NCBI RefSeq assembly: GCF_000696095.1 | Contig: NZ_BAYX01000003.1 | Coordinates: 434,001 to 498,000, forward strand | Origin: Rhizobium rhizogenes NBRC 13257 | GTDB taxonomy: Bacteria; Pseudomonadota; Alphaproteobacteria; Rhizobiales; Rhizobiaceae | Direction of reading: 5' to 3' | Length of the DNA: 64,000 bases | Part shown: in pieces, positions 53,957-62,385 of the stretch | Layout of the letters: each line of letters begins with the position of its first letter | Numbering within the stretch: position 1 is the stretch's first letter | The notes under the pieces: generated by a model | Seen by the model: the letters and a program-made list of their open reading frames with translations, nothing else | What the model was told of the DNA's origin: nothing | Database searches by the model: none | Made by a program: the position numbers and the translations under genes

Positions 53957-55006
53957 ATGAGCACGCCAGCGTCACCGAAAAGATTGGGTTTCTTCAGCCG
54001 TGTCCTCGACCAGGTGGATGTGGCGACCCGCTATAGGCTTGTCAGCGAGCAGATCATCCATGCCGAGGCGCAGGGCTTCGATAGCGCCTGGGTGGCGCAA
54101 CACCATTTCAATGGCGAGGAGGGCGGTTTGCCGTCTCCTCTGGTTTTTCTGGCGGGACTGGCCTCGCGAACGTCGCGCATCCGTCTTGGAACGGGCGTCA
54201 TCACCTTGCCGATGGAAGACGCGGTGCGTGTCGCCGAGGATACTGCCGTGCTCGATATTCTACTCGATGGACGGCTGGAGGTCGGTGTCGGCACCGGCGG
54301 CACGCCGCAAGCCTTCCTGCCATTCGGTCTTGAGAGTGCCGATCGCGGGCTGATCTACGGTCAGCATCTGACATTGGTTCGCGACGCATGGGCCGGCGGG
54401 GAACTTGCCGGTGGCAATCGCCTCTATCCCACAGCGCCGCATCTGCGCGACCGGGTCTGGCAGGCGACCTTCTCCGTCGGCGGTGGCGAACGCGCCGGCC
54501 TTGCCGGTGACGGATTGATGCTGTCGCGCACGCAACCACGGCCGCCGGAGACGCCGGATGCCGAACTCTGGGATTTGCAGAATCCGATCATCGACGCCTA
54601 TCTCGCCGCACTGCCGGACGGGCGCAGCCCACGCATTCTCGGCTCCCGCAGCCTCTTCGTGGCCGATAGCCGGAAGCAGGCCCTGCATTTTGCCGAAATC
54701 GGCTTGAGGCGCAGCGTCGAGCGCTTTACCGCGAGCGGTTTCACGATCCGGGGCGAGACCACGACCGATCTGATCAAGGCCTTCGATGTCCATGTCGGCA
54801 CGCCGGAGGATGTCATCGCATCGCTTCAGGTCGATACCGCGCTTGCGCGGGTAACCGACCTCGTCTTCCAGGTTCATTCCGTCGATCCGCCGCATGAGCA
54901 TATTCTCCGATCCTTGGAGCTTATCGCCGCCCAGGTGGCGCCCGCCCTTGGCTGGACGCCGCGGGCGCCGGCCTTAAGTGAACGCCGTTTCGCGACCAAA
55001 GCCTGA
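53957..55006 (+). CDS. LLM-class flavin-dependent monooxygenase
   Basis: A 349-residue luciferase-like FMN enzyme: 'LGFFSRVLDQVDVATRYRLVSEQIIHAEAQGFDSAWVAQHHF', 'RLGTGVITLPMEDAVRVAEDTAVLDILLDGRLEVGVGTGG' and a shortened C-terminus. It appears to belong to the putative FMN-dependent monooxygenase subfamily commonly paired with CMD-domain proteins and peptide-type ABC transporters. The ATG at 53957 lies 4 nt after the ATPase stop. It presumably oxidises the imported compound, perhaps a thioether or sulfonate. Confidence 0.82.
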   Translation: MSTPASPKRLGFFSRVLDQVDVATRYRLVSEQIIHAEAQGFDSAWVAQHHFNGEEGGLPSPLVFLAGLASRTSRIRLGTGVITLPMEDAVRVAEDTAVLDILLDGRLEVGVGTGGTPQAFLPFGLESADRGLIYGQHLTLVRDAWAGGELAGGNRLYPTAPHLRDRVWQATFSVGGGERAGLAGDGLMLSRTQPRPPETPDAELWDLQNPIIDAYLAALPDGRSPRILGSRSLFVADSRKQALHFAEIGLRRSVERFTASGFTIRGETTTDLIKAFDVHVGTPEDVIASLQVDTALARVTDLVFQVHSVDPPHEHILRSLELIAAQVAPALGWTPRAPALSERRFATKA

Positions 55007-55036
55007 AAACCGACATTTGAAGAGAAGGCTACGACC

Positions 55037-55645
55037 ATGACTTCGCCGATCACTGACGTCATCGATCTTCTGGTGGGAATTACCGCCGGATCCCCGCTGG
55101 ATCGCCTCCGTGCCGAAAGGCCGGAAACCCGCCTTAACGCACAGAAGAGCTATCAGGCACTGTTTGAACCGGCCCATCAAGGCGATGTTACGCAAGACGA
55201 GCGGCTTGCTATTGCCGTCTTCGTTGCGGACCTGCACGCGGCGACCGATATCAGCGGCTTCTATGCCTCCGGCCTGACGGATAAGGCGCTAGCCACAGCC
55301 GTTGGAGCCGAGGTGGAAAAAGGCCGCACCCACGGGCCATATGGTCGCTATCCGGCCGGCCCGCTTTCCAGCGAGGATCGCGCCGGTCTTGTCTATGAGG
55401 TGTCCGGCGATAGTCGCAATGCACTTGGACCGAAACTCGCCGCGGCGCTGGAACACAGCCATCTTCTCGTTTTCCGCCCGCGTGAGTCCAATGCCGGAGC
55501 CTTGCAGAAACTGCTGGACGCGGGCTGGACGACGACGGGTGTCGTCACGCTATCGCAGATCGTCGCCTTTCTGGCGTTCCAAATCAGGGTTGTCACCGGA
55601 CTAAAGGCTTTGGCGACCGCCACCGCGCAGTCCCTGTCAGCTTAG
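55037..55645 (+). CDS. CMD-domain protein without cysteines (Avi_7170-like)
   Basis: A 202-residue helical protein of the carboxymuconolactone-decarboxylase/AhpD superfamily, resembling the set I know as Avi_7170 from Agrobacterium vitis. It contains no cysteine at all, so it cannot use the CxxC peroxidase chemistry of AhpD. The next gene encodes a related protein that keeps CxxC, suggesting an active/inactive heteromeric pair. It starts 30 nt after the monooxygenase with AGAGAAGG upstream. Confidence 0.72.
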   Translation: MTSPITDVIDLLVGITAGSPLDRLRAERPETRLNAQKSYQALFEPAHQGDVTQDERLAIAVFVADLHAATDISGFYASGLTDKALATAVGAEVEKGRTHGPYGRYPAGPLSSEDRAGLVYEVSGDSRNALGPKLAAALEHSHLLVFRPRESNAGALQKLLDAGWTTTGVVTLSQIVAFLAFQIRVVTGLKALATATAQSLSA

Positions 55646-55667
55646 CCGAACAGAAGGTAAATCCGTT

Positions 55668-56270
55668 ATGACAGATACCGTCATTCATCCCGAGATCGAA
55701 AACCGTCCGAATGTCTTTACCCAAGCCGAAATCGGCTGGACGCCCTGGCTGGAGCCGCTTGTCGAAGGCGATCTGACCGAGCGCCATTGGGCGGGGCTTG
55801 TCGATGCATCTCGTTCAAAATCGCCCTATTTCATGCTGCTCGCGCGAGATCCCGAGATCCTGCAGGCGCGCACGAAAACGGACAAGGATATTTTCTACAA
55901 TGTCGCGGCAGGCCTGCCGCGCGCCGACCGCGAGCTCGCCGCGACGGCGGCCTCGCGCACCAATGGCTGCATCTTCTGCGCCTCCGTGCATTCCCGCTTT
56001 GCTTCCCATCATTCGAAGCGAACGGAGGACGTCCAACGCCTGCTGGATGAGGGAACGGAAACCGATCTCGGCAGCCGGTGGAATGCGCTTGTCTCGGCCT
56101 CGTCGACCTTGAGCGAAACGCCTGCGGAGTTCGGCACGGCGGACATTGGCAAGCTGCGTGACGAAGGCTTGAGCGATCTCGAAATCGCCGATCTCATCCA
56201 CGCGTCGGCCTTCTTCAATTGGGCAAACCGGCTAATGTTGTCGCTTGGAGAGCCGACGCCCGCAAAGTAA
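55668..56270 (+). CDS. Alkylhydroperoxidase-domain protein with CxxC (Avi_7169-like)
   Basis: A 200-residue AhpD-like protein. 'TAASRTNGCIFCASVHSRFASHHSK' carries the redox pair C101/C104 and the proton-relay His108, so it should reduce peroxides or act as a disulfide reductant. It resembles the Avi_7169 partner family found next to Avi_7170-type genes. It lies 22 nt after the cysteine-free homologue. A role in removing peroxide made by the flavin monooxygenases is plausible (inference). Confidence 0.78.
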   Translation: MTDTVIHPEIENRPNVFTQAEIGWTPWLEPLVEGDLTERHWAGLVDASRSKSPYFMLLARDPEILQARTKTDKDIFYNVAAGLPRADRELAATAASRTNGCIFCASVHSRFASHHSKRTEDVQRLLDEGTETDLGSRWNALVSASSTLSETPAEFGTADIGKLRDEGLSDLEIADLIHASAFFNWANRLMLSLGEPTPAK

Positions 56271-56392
56271 CGGCTCGCCAGGTTTGCCTATCTCAAACGT
56301 CGGGTGTGATAGGTACCTGCCAAAGGGCTGTGGCTCTTCGAAGAAGCATGGCTTTCCATCGTCAGTAGAAATTCTGCCTTCCAATTATGACG

Positions 56393-56446
56393 CGCGAACG
56401 GGATCATCTCCATGCGGGGTGGGGCCCCGTTCGCGGCTTTGGCCGC
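56393..56446 (+). promoter_or_regulatory. Structured leader before the second binding-protein gene
   Basis: CGCGAACGGG (56393-56402) pairs perfectly with CCCGTTCGCG (56426-56435) around a 23-nt G-rich loop. A second stem GCGGC-tttg-GCCGC (56433-56446) shares three bases with the first, so the two cannot both form fully, and a T5 run follows at 56453-56457. A GCTC/GAGC pair further on could cover the ribosome-binding site. The arrangement suggests a switchable leader or attenuator; it matches no riboswitch I can name. Confidence 0.45.
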
Positions 56447-56470
56447 TCTGACTTTTTCGGAGCAGAAGGC

Positions 56471-58075
56471 ATGACCATCAATCGTCGTCAGTTCAATCAA
56501 CTCTTGCTGCTCAGTGGCGCAAGTCTGGCATTCACCGGCATTCCGGATATCGGCGAGGCGGCTGGGGAGCCGCCTGTCAGGGGCGGTACGCTCAATTGGG
56601 CCTATTATCCCGACCCGACATCGCTGATTGCCATCAACACGTCGTCCGGCACCGGGCAGGCGATCGGGCCGAAGATCAACGAAGGTCTGTTCGATTTCGA
56701 CTATGATCTCAACCCAATACCTCTATTGGCGACCGAATGGTCGGTGAGCGAGGATGGCCTGCGTTACACCTTCAAGCTTCGCCAGGGTGTGAAGTGGCAT
56801 GACGGGCAGGATTTCACCTCCGAGGACGTCAACTTCACGATTTTCCGCTTGCGGGAGGCACATCCACGCGGGCGCATCACCTATCAGAATGTGACAGCCG
56901 TCGAGACACCCGATCCATACACCGCGATCATCGTTCTGTCGAAACCGGCGCCTTACCTGATCTCCGCACTGAGCAGCTCGGAATCGCCTATCGTTCCAAA
57001 GCATGTCTATGAAAAATTCAAGCCGGAGCAACAGCCAAACCTCGCACAGACGATCGGCACGGGGCCGTTCATCCTGAAGGAATGGGTGCCGGGCAGCTAT
57101 CTGATCTTCGACCGCAATCCCGATTATTGGGATGCGCCGAAGCCCTATCTCGACCGTGTCGTGCTGCGCGTCATCCTCGATCCTGCGGCCCGTGCTGCGG
57201 CACTCGAAACCGGCGAGATCGACATCGGCGCCAATCCGGTGCCGCTCTCGGATATTGAGCGGTTGAAGACGAATCCGAATCTCGTGGTGGACACGACCAC
57301 CTATGCCTATTCCGGTCCGCAACAGCAGTTGTTCTTCAACTATGAGAACGAAATCCTGAACAAGCGCGAGGTAAGGCTGGCAATCGCGCATGCCATCGAC
57401 CTGCAGAAGCTCGTCGATATCGCCCTTTATGGATATGGCCAGGTGTCGCCCAGCCCAATCAGCACGGCATTGCCCAAATGGTACGATCCGAGCATCAAGG
57501 CTAGAGAACCCGATCCGAAGCTTGCGGAAAAGCTGCTGGATGAGGCGGGCTATCCGCGTGGCGCTGCGGGCAAACGCTTCAAGCTGCGCCTCGCCTATAA
57601 TTCCTTCCTGACGCCGGCCTATGCCGATTTCATCAAGCAATCGCTGGCCGTGATCGGCATCGACGCCGAAATCCTGAAGCTCGACCTCGCGACGTTCCTG
57701 AAGACGGTCTATGCCGACCGTGCCTGGGATATCGTCATCGAATCCCTCTCCAACACCTTCGATCCGTCATTGGGCGTCCAGCGCGCCTATTGGTCGAAGA
57801 ATTTCAAGATCGGCCTCGTCTTTTCCAATGCGAGCCACTATTCCAATCCAGAAGTGGATCGCCTGCTCGAAGCGGCGGCAACCGAGCCGGACGAGGGCAA
57901 GCGCCGGGCGCTCTGGTATCAGTTCCAGCACATCATCCACGAGGATGTCGTTTCCGTCGATCTGGTCGCGGCCGGCGCGCAGATCGTCGCCAACAAGAAA
58001 GTGCGAAACTTTGCGCCTGGCGCCCAGGGTATCAACAACAGCTTCGGGCAGATATGGCTCAGTCCAACTGCATGA
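56471..58075 (+). CDS. Family 5 solute-binding protein with Tat-like signal
   Basis: A 534-residue peptide/opine-type binding protein. The N-terminus 'MTINRRQFNQLLLLSGASLAF' has a twin-arginine pattern, unlike the Sec signal of the homologue at 48723. The mature part has 'GGTLNWAYYPDPTSLIAINTSSGTGQ', 'FKLRQGVKWHDGQDFTSEDVNFTIFRLRE' and 'AIAHAIDLQKLVDIALYGYG'. The start at 56471 has GGAG 8 nt upstream. It has no permease directly downstream; the matching permeases probably begin at 61396, beyond an inverted block. Confidence 0.87.
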   Translation: MTINRRQFNQLLLLSGASLAFTGIPDIGEAAGEPPVRGGTLNWAYYPDPTSLIAINTSSGTGQAIGPKINEGLFDFDYDLNPIPLLATEWSVSEDGLRYTFKLRQGVKWHDGQDFTSEDVNFTIFRLREAHPRGRITYQNVTAVETPDPYTAIIVLSKPAPYLISALSSSESPIVPKHVYEKFKPEQQPNLAQTIGTGPFILKEWVPGSYLIFDRNPDYWDAPKPYLDRVVLRVILDPAARAAALETGEIDIGANPVPLSDIERLKTNPNLVVDTTTYAYSGPQQQLFFNYENEILNKREVRLAIAHAIDLQKLVDIALYGYGQVSPSPISTALPKWYDPSIKAREPDPKLAEKLLDEAGYPRGAAGKRFKLRLAYNSFLTPAYADFIKQSLAVIGIDAEILKLDLATFLKTVYADRAWDIVIESLSNTFDPSLGVQRAYWSKNFKIGLVFSNASHYSNPEVDRLLEAAATEPDEGKRRALWYQFQHIIHEDVVSVDLVAAGAQIVANKKVRNFAPGAQGINNSFGQIWLSPTA

Positions 58076-58094
58076 AGCATCATTGATCCAGATG

Positions 58095-58129
58095 TTCGGG
58101 CCGCGGGGATTCCAATCCCGCGGCCCGAA
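58095..58129. terminator. Bidirectional terminator hairpin
   Basis: TTCGGGCCGCGGGGATT pairs with AATCCCGCGGCCCGAA around two bases, with one bulged G, making a very stable stem. It lies 19 nt after the binding-protein stop and 3 nt from the end of the converging acyl-CoA-dehydrogenase-like gene. Confidence 0.75.
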
Positions 58130-58132
58130 GCG

Positions 58133-59356
58133 TCAGATCTGGCCGATCTTGTACTGCGCTGGCGGCGGCGTCCCGTTCACGGCGAAATCGCCGACGATGC
58201 GGTCGCGGTAAATGCGCGGATTGTGGGAGGAGATCGTTCTTGCGTTGCGCCAGTAACGGTCAAGGCCAAGGCCACGCTTGGTTGCCGAAGCGCCGAGCGC
58301 ATCGAAGAGAAGCGTGGTGGCCTCGAGGATCAGGCTGGTGACGGCGTGAACCGATTGGTTGACCTCGATCTCGGCAATGGCGTTGGCGCGTTCGCTGATC
58401 GTTGGGTCGACATGGGAGCGCAATTCATATGCCCGCTGGAGCGCTTCGGCCGCCTTTAGGACGATCGTGCCCGCCGAATAGGCCGCGCCGCGCACCCGGC
58501 CGACGACCTGCAGGATCTGCGGGTCTTCGCTGACGCTTGAGGCATTGCCGTGGCTGTAGATGCGCTTGCGCTCGCTGACCAGCCGGGCAACATCGGTGGC
58601 GGCGGCGCGACCGATACCGGCGAGCGTGGCGAGATGCACAAGCTGGAAGAAGGCGGCGGAGTATTTGAACCGGCCGCCGGGAGGCGTCACCAGTTCAGCC
58701 TTGATGACCACATCGGAAAACAGCGCGGTGCCGCTTGCGGTCAGTGATTGCCCGAAGCCATCCCAATCATCGACGACGTCGACGCCTTGCGCCTGGCGGG
58801 GCACCAGCGCGCCGATCGGCTCGCCGTTTTCATCGTTGCCGCCGAGATTGATCCAGTCGGCAAATAGCGAGCCGGTGGTGTAGTATTTCGCACCGTTTAA
58901 CAGCCAATGATCGCCGTTGCGGGTCAGCTTGGTCGAAAATGAACCGACTTTCGCCTCTCCGACTTCAGAGAAGCCGCTGCCGATCAGTTCCCGAGCGGCT
59001 ATCCGCCGGAGCCATTCGGAACGCCAGGCGACGACAGACGAATTCAGAACATCTTCGGTGAAGCCGAAATGCGAGCGAAGGGCATTCGTCACATTCGAGT
59101 CGGCCGCCGACAGTTCGATCAGGAGATTGAAAAGCTCCGGCAGCGTCGCAGCAAAGCCGCCGTCGTCAGCGGAGAGCCGCAGCGTGGTGAAACCGCTCTC
59201 CTTCAGCCAACCGATCTGCTCATGCGGAAGCTCGCGAACGAGGTCGCGTTCTATGGCCGAGGATCGAATGCGAGCGAAAACGGGCCTGAACCGCTCTGCC
59301 AATTCATCATAGCGCAGCGTTGGGCCTGCACCCCACGCCAAATCAATCTGCGTCAT
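58133..59356 (-). CDS. Acyl-CoA-dehydrogenase-like sulfur-acquisition oxidoreductase (SfnB-like)
   Basis: A 407-residue flavoprotein with the acyl-CoA dehydrogenase fold: 'WLKESGFTTLRLSADDGGFAATLPELFNLLIELSAADSNVTNAL' in the N-terminal domain, 'DHWLLNGAKYYTTGSLFADWINLGG' in the beta domain, and 'LFDALGASATKRGLGLDRYWRNARTISSHNPRIYRDRIVG' near the end, the SfnB/DszC C-terminal pattern. It is probably a flavin-dependent oxygenase or dehydrogenase of a sulfur compound. It is last in a leftward group with a truncated binding protein and an SfnG-like monooxygenase. It is a distant paralogue of the enzyme at 18142. Confidence 0.84.
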   Translation of the reverse strand: MTQIDLAWGAGPTLRYDELAERFRPVFARIRSSAIERDLVRELPHEQIGWLKESGFTTLRLSADDGGFAATLPELFNLLIELSAADSNVTNALRSHFGFTEDVLNSSVVAWRSEWLRRIAARELIGSGFSEVGEAKVGSFSTKLTRNGDHWLLNGAKYYTTGSLFADWINLGGNDENGEPIGALVPRQAQGVDVVDDWDGFGQSLTASGTALFSDVVIKAELVTPPGGRFKYSAAFFQLVHLATLAGIGRAAATDVARLVSERKRIYSHGNASSVSEDPQILQVVGRVRGAAYSAGTIVLKAAEALQRAYELRSHVDPTISERANAIAEIEVNQSVHAVTSLILEATTLLFDALGASATKRGLGLDRYWRNARTISSHNPRIYRDRIVGDFAVNGTPPPAQYKIGQI

Positions 59357-59435
59357 CGGTATTCACCCACCTGTTGATATGGTCGTTGTATCGAAATGCC
59401 CGATCTCGATGATGTCGACATCGGTATGGGCGAGC

Positions 59436-59732
59436 TCATTCAACGAAAGCGCTGAAACCAGCCCTTTCAACGCGGTTGCGCATGAAATCGACAATGCCTT
59501 CGGATCGTGCGCGGATCGGCGGCAGGTTGGCGCCGTGGCGAAAAGACCAGCCGAGCGTGTGATCGAAATAACTCTGGCAGACGTCTCGATCCGGTGAATC
59601 GATGATGGAATTCAGCGTCACGCCGTCCTTGCGGAAGGTTTCTTCGAGATAGCCGAGTTGGGCTGCGAGGCCGACGGGTGTCGGGATGGGGCAGCGTGTG
59701 TACCAGATTTCGGAAATGGCATTGCTTGTCAT
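59436..59732 (-). pseudogene. Truncated sulfonate/DszB-like substrate-binding protein
   Basis: A 98-codon frame begins 'MTSNAISEIWYTRCPIPTPVGLAAQLGYLEETFRKDGV' and continues 'DRDVCQSYFDHTLGWSFRHGANLPPIRARSEG', closely following the N-terminal lobe of DszB/SsuA-like proteins of about 350 residues, then breaks off in 'VDFMRNRVERAGFSAFVE'. Only 80 bp remain before the next gene. In another frame that gap reads 'LNELAHTDVDIIEIGHFDTTT', which could be a remnant of the original C-terminus. No signal peptide is visible. Large internal deletion with frameshift is the simplest explanation; a functional short protein is less likely. Confidence 0.65.
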
Positions 59733-59743
59733 GGTCGTGCCTT

Positions 59744-60922
59744 TCAGTTGCGCAGGCCCGCTTGCTTCATCAGCGGCAGGACATCGCTGCCAAAGAAGTC
59801 GAGGTCGTCACGGAAATCGAAGAAGCTGAGTTGAAGGCCGTCGACACCGGCCGCCTTCAACTTGAGGAATTGATCGACCACCTGCTCCGGCGAGCCGATG
59901 ACGCGGATATTGCCGCCGACGGAGCGGTAGGGATCCTGTGCGTCACGGCCTTTCCAGGCGTGGGCGTCGGAATTCAGCGATTGGAAACCCTGTGGTGAAC
60001 GTTGGTCGGCATGTGCAACGATCTTGTCGGCCAGCGCCCAGGCTTCCTTCTCGGTCGGCCTACAGATGACCATAGGGTTGAGGAGGGTGCGGATGCTGCG
60101 CCCAACGCTGATTGCCGTATCCTTGACCCGCTTGGTATGAGCGGGCAGGGATTGCAATGCGCTGTCGATATCGGCGCCCGTCGGGCTGGTGATGAAGACG
60201 ATATCCGAATAGCGGCCTGCAAAGGCGATCCCGGCATCGGAGCCGGTCGCGTTCACCAGGATCGGCCGGCCGTAATTCGGCTTCGGCGTCACGAAGCCGC
60301 CGCCGAGCTTCCAGCTGCTTTCTCCCTCATAGGAGAAATTCTCGGTATCGCTCCAGAGCCGCTGCAGGACTTCGAGAAATTCAGCCGCGAGGTCATAGCG
60401 CTTGTCGTGCTCGATCCGCGGCCATCCGAACATCTCATGCTCGACGGCGCGATGACCGGTGACGACGTTGATACCCCAGCGCCCGCCGGTGATGTGGTCG
60501 AGCGTCGCACCGAACTTGGCGAGATGCAGAGGATGCCAGGGGCCGTAGAGCACATGCATGGTGGAGATCAGCATGATCTTCTTCGTGAGGCCTGCGAGCG
60601 CCGCGATCGAAACGAAGCTGTCGAGCGCTTGCCCATCGAACACACCGCCATACCCGCCCTTCGGCAGCCATTGCGATAGGGCAAAGACAAGATCAAAGCC
60701 CAGCTCTTCCGCCCGCAGCGTCAGCGCCTTGTTGTAGTCGAAGCGCCAATCGGTCGAGCGTTCCAGCGTCGATTGCGTCCAGCCACCTGCCTGGATCGGT
60801 AAGAAGAGCCCGAGCAATACGGGCTGCTTGAGTGCCTGCGACAGCGGGCTTTCGGGAAAATCGGTCGGCGCGGCAAATTTCGGTAGCCCGACGAAGGAGC
60901 CCGGTTGATGTTGGATGGACAT
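59744..60922 (-). CDS. LLM flavin-dependent monooxygenase (SfnG/DmoA-like)
   Basis: A 392-residue FMNH2-dependent monooxygenase. 'LKQPVLLGLFLPIQAGGWTQST', 'MHVLYGPWHPLHLAKFGATLDHITGGRWGINVVTGHRAVEHEMFG', and 'GSPEQVVDQFLKLKAAGVDGLQLSFFDF' are family motifs; overall it resembles the SfnG-type group, whose members oxidise dimethyl sulfone. AGGAAG precedes the ATG at 60922. It lies 11 nt before the truncated binding-protein frame and with the SfnB-like gene forms an sfn-like pair for organosulfur use. The true substrate is unknown. Confidence 0.84.
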   Translation of the reverse strand: MSIQHQPGSFVGLPKFAAPTDFPESPLSQALKQPVLLGLFLPIQAGGWTQSTLERSTDWRFDYNKALTLRAEELGFDLVFALSQWLPKGGYGGVFDGQALDSFVSIAALAGLTKKIMLISTMHVLYGPWHPLHLAKFGATLDHITGGRWGINVVTGHRAVEHEMFGWPRIEHDKRYDLAAEFLEVLQRLWSDTENFSYEGESSWKLGGGFVTPKPNYGRPILVNATGSDAGIAFAGRYSDIVFITSPTGADIDSALQSLPAHTKRVKDTAISVGRSIRTLLNPMVICRPTEKEAWALADKIVAHADQRSPQGFQSLNSDAHAWKGRDAQDPYRSVGGNIRVIGSPEQVVDQFLKLKAAGVDGLQLSFFDFRDDLDFFGSDVLPLMKQAGLRN

Positions 60923-60956
60923 GGCGTCTTCCTGTTTTCTCGCGTTTCAGTGTCGG

Positions 60957-61106
60957 TCAGGCCGTCGCGACATAGGCATAGGCCAGGCTGCCGGCGATGC
61001 CTTCGCCGTCGGCGGTGGAAGCGGGCAGCCGTGCTGCCATAGTCGCGCCAAGGGTTGCCGTAGCCAGGAGGACGCTGCGGCGGGTGGGGGGAGGGAGTGG
61101 GGTCAT
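60957..61106 (-). CDS. Small ORF with Tat-like leader, possible binding-protein remnant
   Basis: A 49-codon frame starting at ATG 61106 encodes 'MTPLPPPTRRSVLLATATLG', a recognisable twin-arginine leader, then only about 25 further residues. AAGG lies 11 nt upstream. It precedes the SfnG-like gene in the same direction by 34 bp. Because the only nearby proteins needing such a leader are binding proteins, it may be the stump of a deleted one; a genuine small secreted protein cannot be excluded. Confidence 0.35.
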   Translation of the reverse strand: MTPLPPPTRRSVLLATATLGATMAARLPASTADGEGIAGSLAYAYVATA

Positions 61107-61395
61107 AAGCGTCAAGCCTTCACATTGCGGGCTTGTGACCCTCGGGCCAGCCCCTGCTGATTTCACTTTCTGCGGAAGTTTCTTGCGGTAGAGCTTTTTA
61201 CCTCGACAGACATACGTGTTGATATTCTATGCTAGTAAATGCGTATATTTTGGATTTATGATGCGATGATGTCGCGGTTTCAGGATAGTCGAAAGAATTA
61301 TTTGCTAAAGTAAATTTGACAAAATCCACAGATTTAGTCAACTATTATTGCAATGCCGCGAAGTGGTGGCGATAGCAGTTGCGAGGTGAAGCGCG
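61107..61395. other. A+T-rich divergent region before the second permease operon
   Basis: This 289-bp gap holds the promoters for the leftward SfnG-like group and the rightward permeases. It is clearly A+T-rich at 61200-61360, with a TTGACA at 61317-61322 but no well-placed -10. No open frame or firm operator is visible. Confidence 0.4.
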
Positions 61396-62385
61396 GTGTC
61401 AGCCTATAGACGTATCGCACGAACAATCCGGCGGACGGTGATCCAGGCCGTGCCCACGATGCTCGGGATTGTCATTCTCAATTTCTTCCTGCTGAAGCTT
61501 GCGCCGGGCGACGCCGCCGATGTCATGGCAGCGGAAGCAGGCTCGGCGACGGTCGAATCCATGGCGGCTCTGCGGTCGCGCTTCGGCCTCGACAATCCTA
61601 TCCTCGTGCAACTCGTGGACTACCTCAACAATCTCGCCCATTTCAGCCTCGGCTTCTCGCCGCGCTATGGCATGCCGGTCGCTGACCTGATCGGGCAGCG
61701 CATGCCCGGCACGTTGATGCTGATGCTGGCGGCGCTGGCGATTGCGATCACCGTCGGCTTGATCCTGGGATCGCTGATGGCGACCTTCGCGGGGCGGATT
61801 CCGGACCGGCTGATATCGATCGTGTCGCTGCTGTTCTATTCCATTCCCGGATTTTGGATCGGCCTGATGCTGATCCTGTTTTTCTCCGTCAAGCTCGGCT
61901 GGCTGCCAAGCGGCGGCGACAGCACCATCGGCTCGCGGCTGACTGGCCTGCCGGCGCTGCTTGATCGTGCCCGCTACATGATCCTGCCGGCGACATCACT
62001 CTCGCTATTTTACCTGGCGATCTACGCGCGGCTGACGCGTGCCTCCATGCTTGAAGTCAAGTCGCAGGATTTCGTCCGCACGGCTCGTGCCAAGGGCGTT
62101 TCGCCATTTTTCGTGACGACGCGGCATGTGCTGCGCAATGCGCTGATCCCGATCACGACCATGGCCGGCATGCATTTCGGCGGCATGCTTGGCGGCGCCG
62201 TGGTTGTGGAGACGGTCTATAGCTGGCCGGGCCTTGGGCGCCTTGCCTTCGAGGCCGTCATGGCGCGCGATTTCAGCGTGCTGCTCGGGATACTGCTTCT
62301 CTCCTCGTTCCTCGTGATCGTCGCAAATGCGGCCGTCGATCTTCTGCAAGCCTGGCTCGACCCCAGGATCGGAGCAAGCCGATGA
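61396..62385 (+). CDS. ABC transporter permease (DppB/OppB type), second system
   Basis: A 329-residue permease: 'VPTMLGIVILNFFLLKLAPGDAADVM' at the first helix, then the EAA loop 'FVRTARAKGVSPFFVTTRHVLRNALIPITTMAG' and C-terminal 'DLLQAWLDPRIG'. The start is GTG at 61396 with GAGGTG upstream. It overlaps the next permease by 4 nt. No binding-protein gene precedes it in the same direction; the Tat-type binding protein at 56471 is the best candidate partner. Confidence 0.88.
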   Translation: MSAYRRIARTIRRTVIQAVPTMLGIVILNFFLLKLAPGDAADVMAAEAGSATVESMAALRSRFGLDNPILVQLVDYLNNLAHFSLGFSPRYGMPVADLIGQRMPGTLMLMLAALAIAITVGLILGSLMATFAGRIPDRLISIVSLLFYSIPGFWIGLMLILFFSVKLGWLPSGGDSTIGSRLTGLPALLDRARYMILPATSLSLFYLAIYARLTRASMLEVKSQDFVRTARAKGVSPFFVTTRHVLRNALIPITTMAGMHFGGMLGGAVVVETVYSWPGLGRLAFEAVMARDFSVLLGILLLSSFLVIVANAAVDLLQAWLDPRIGASR

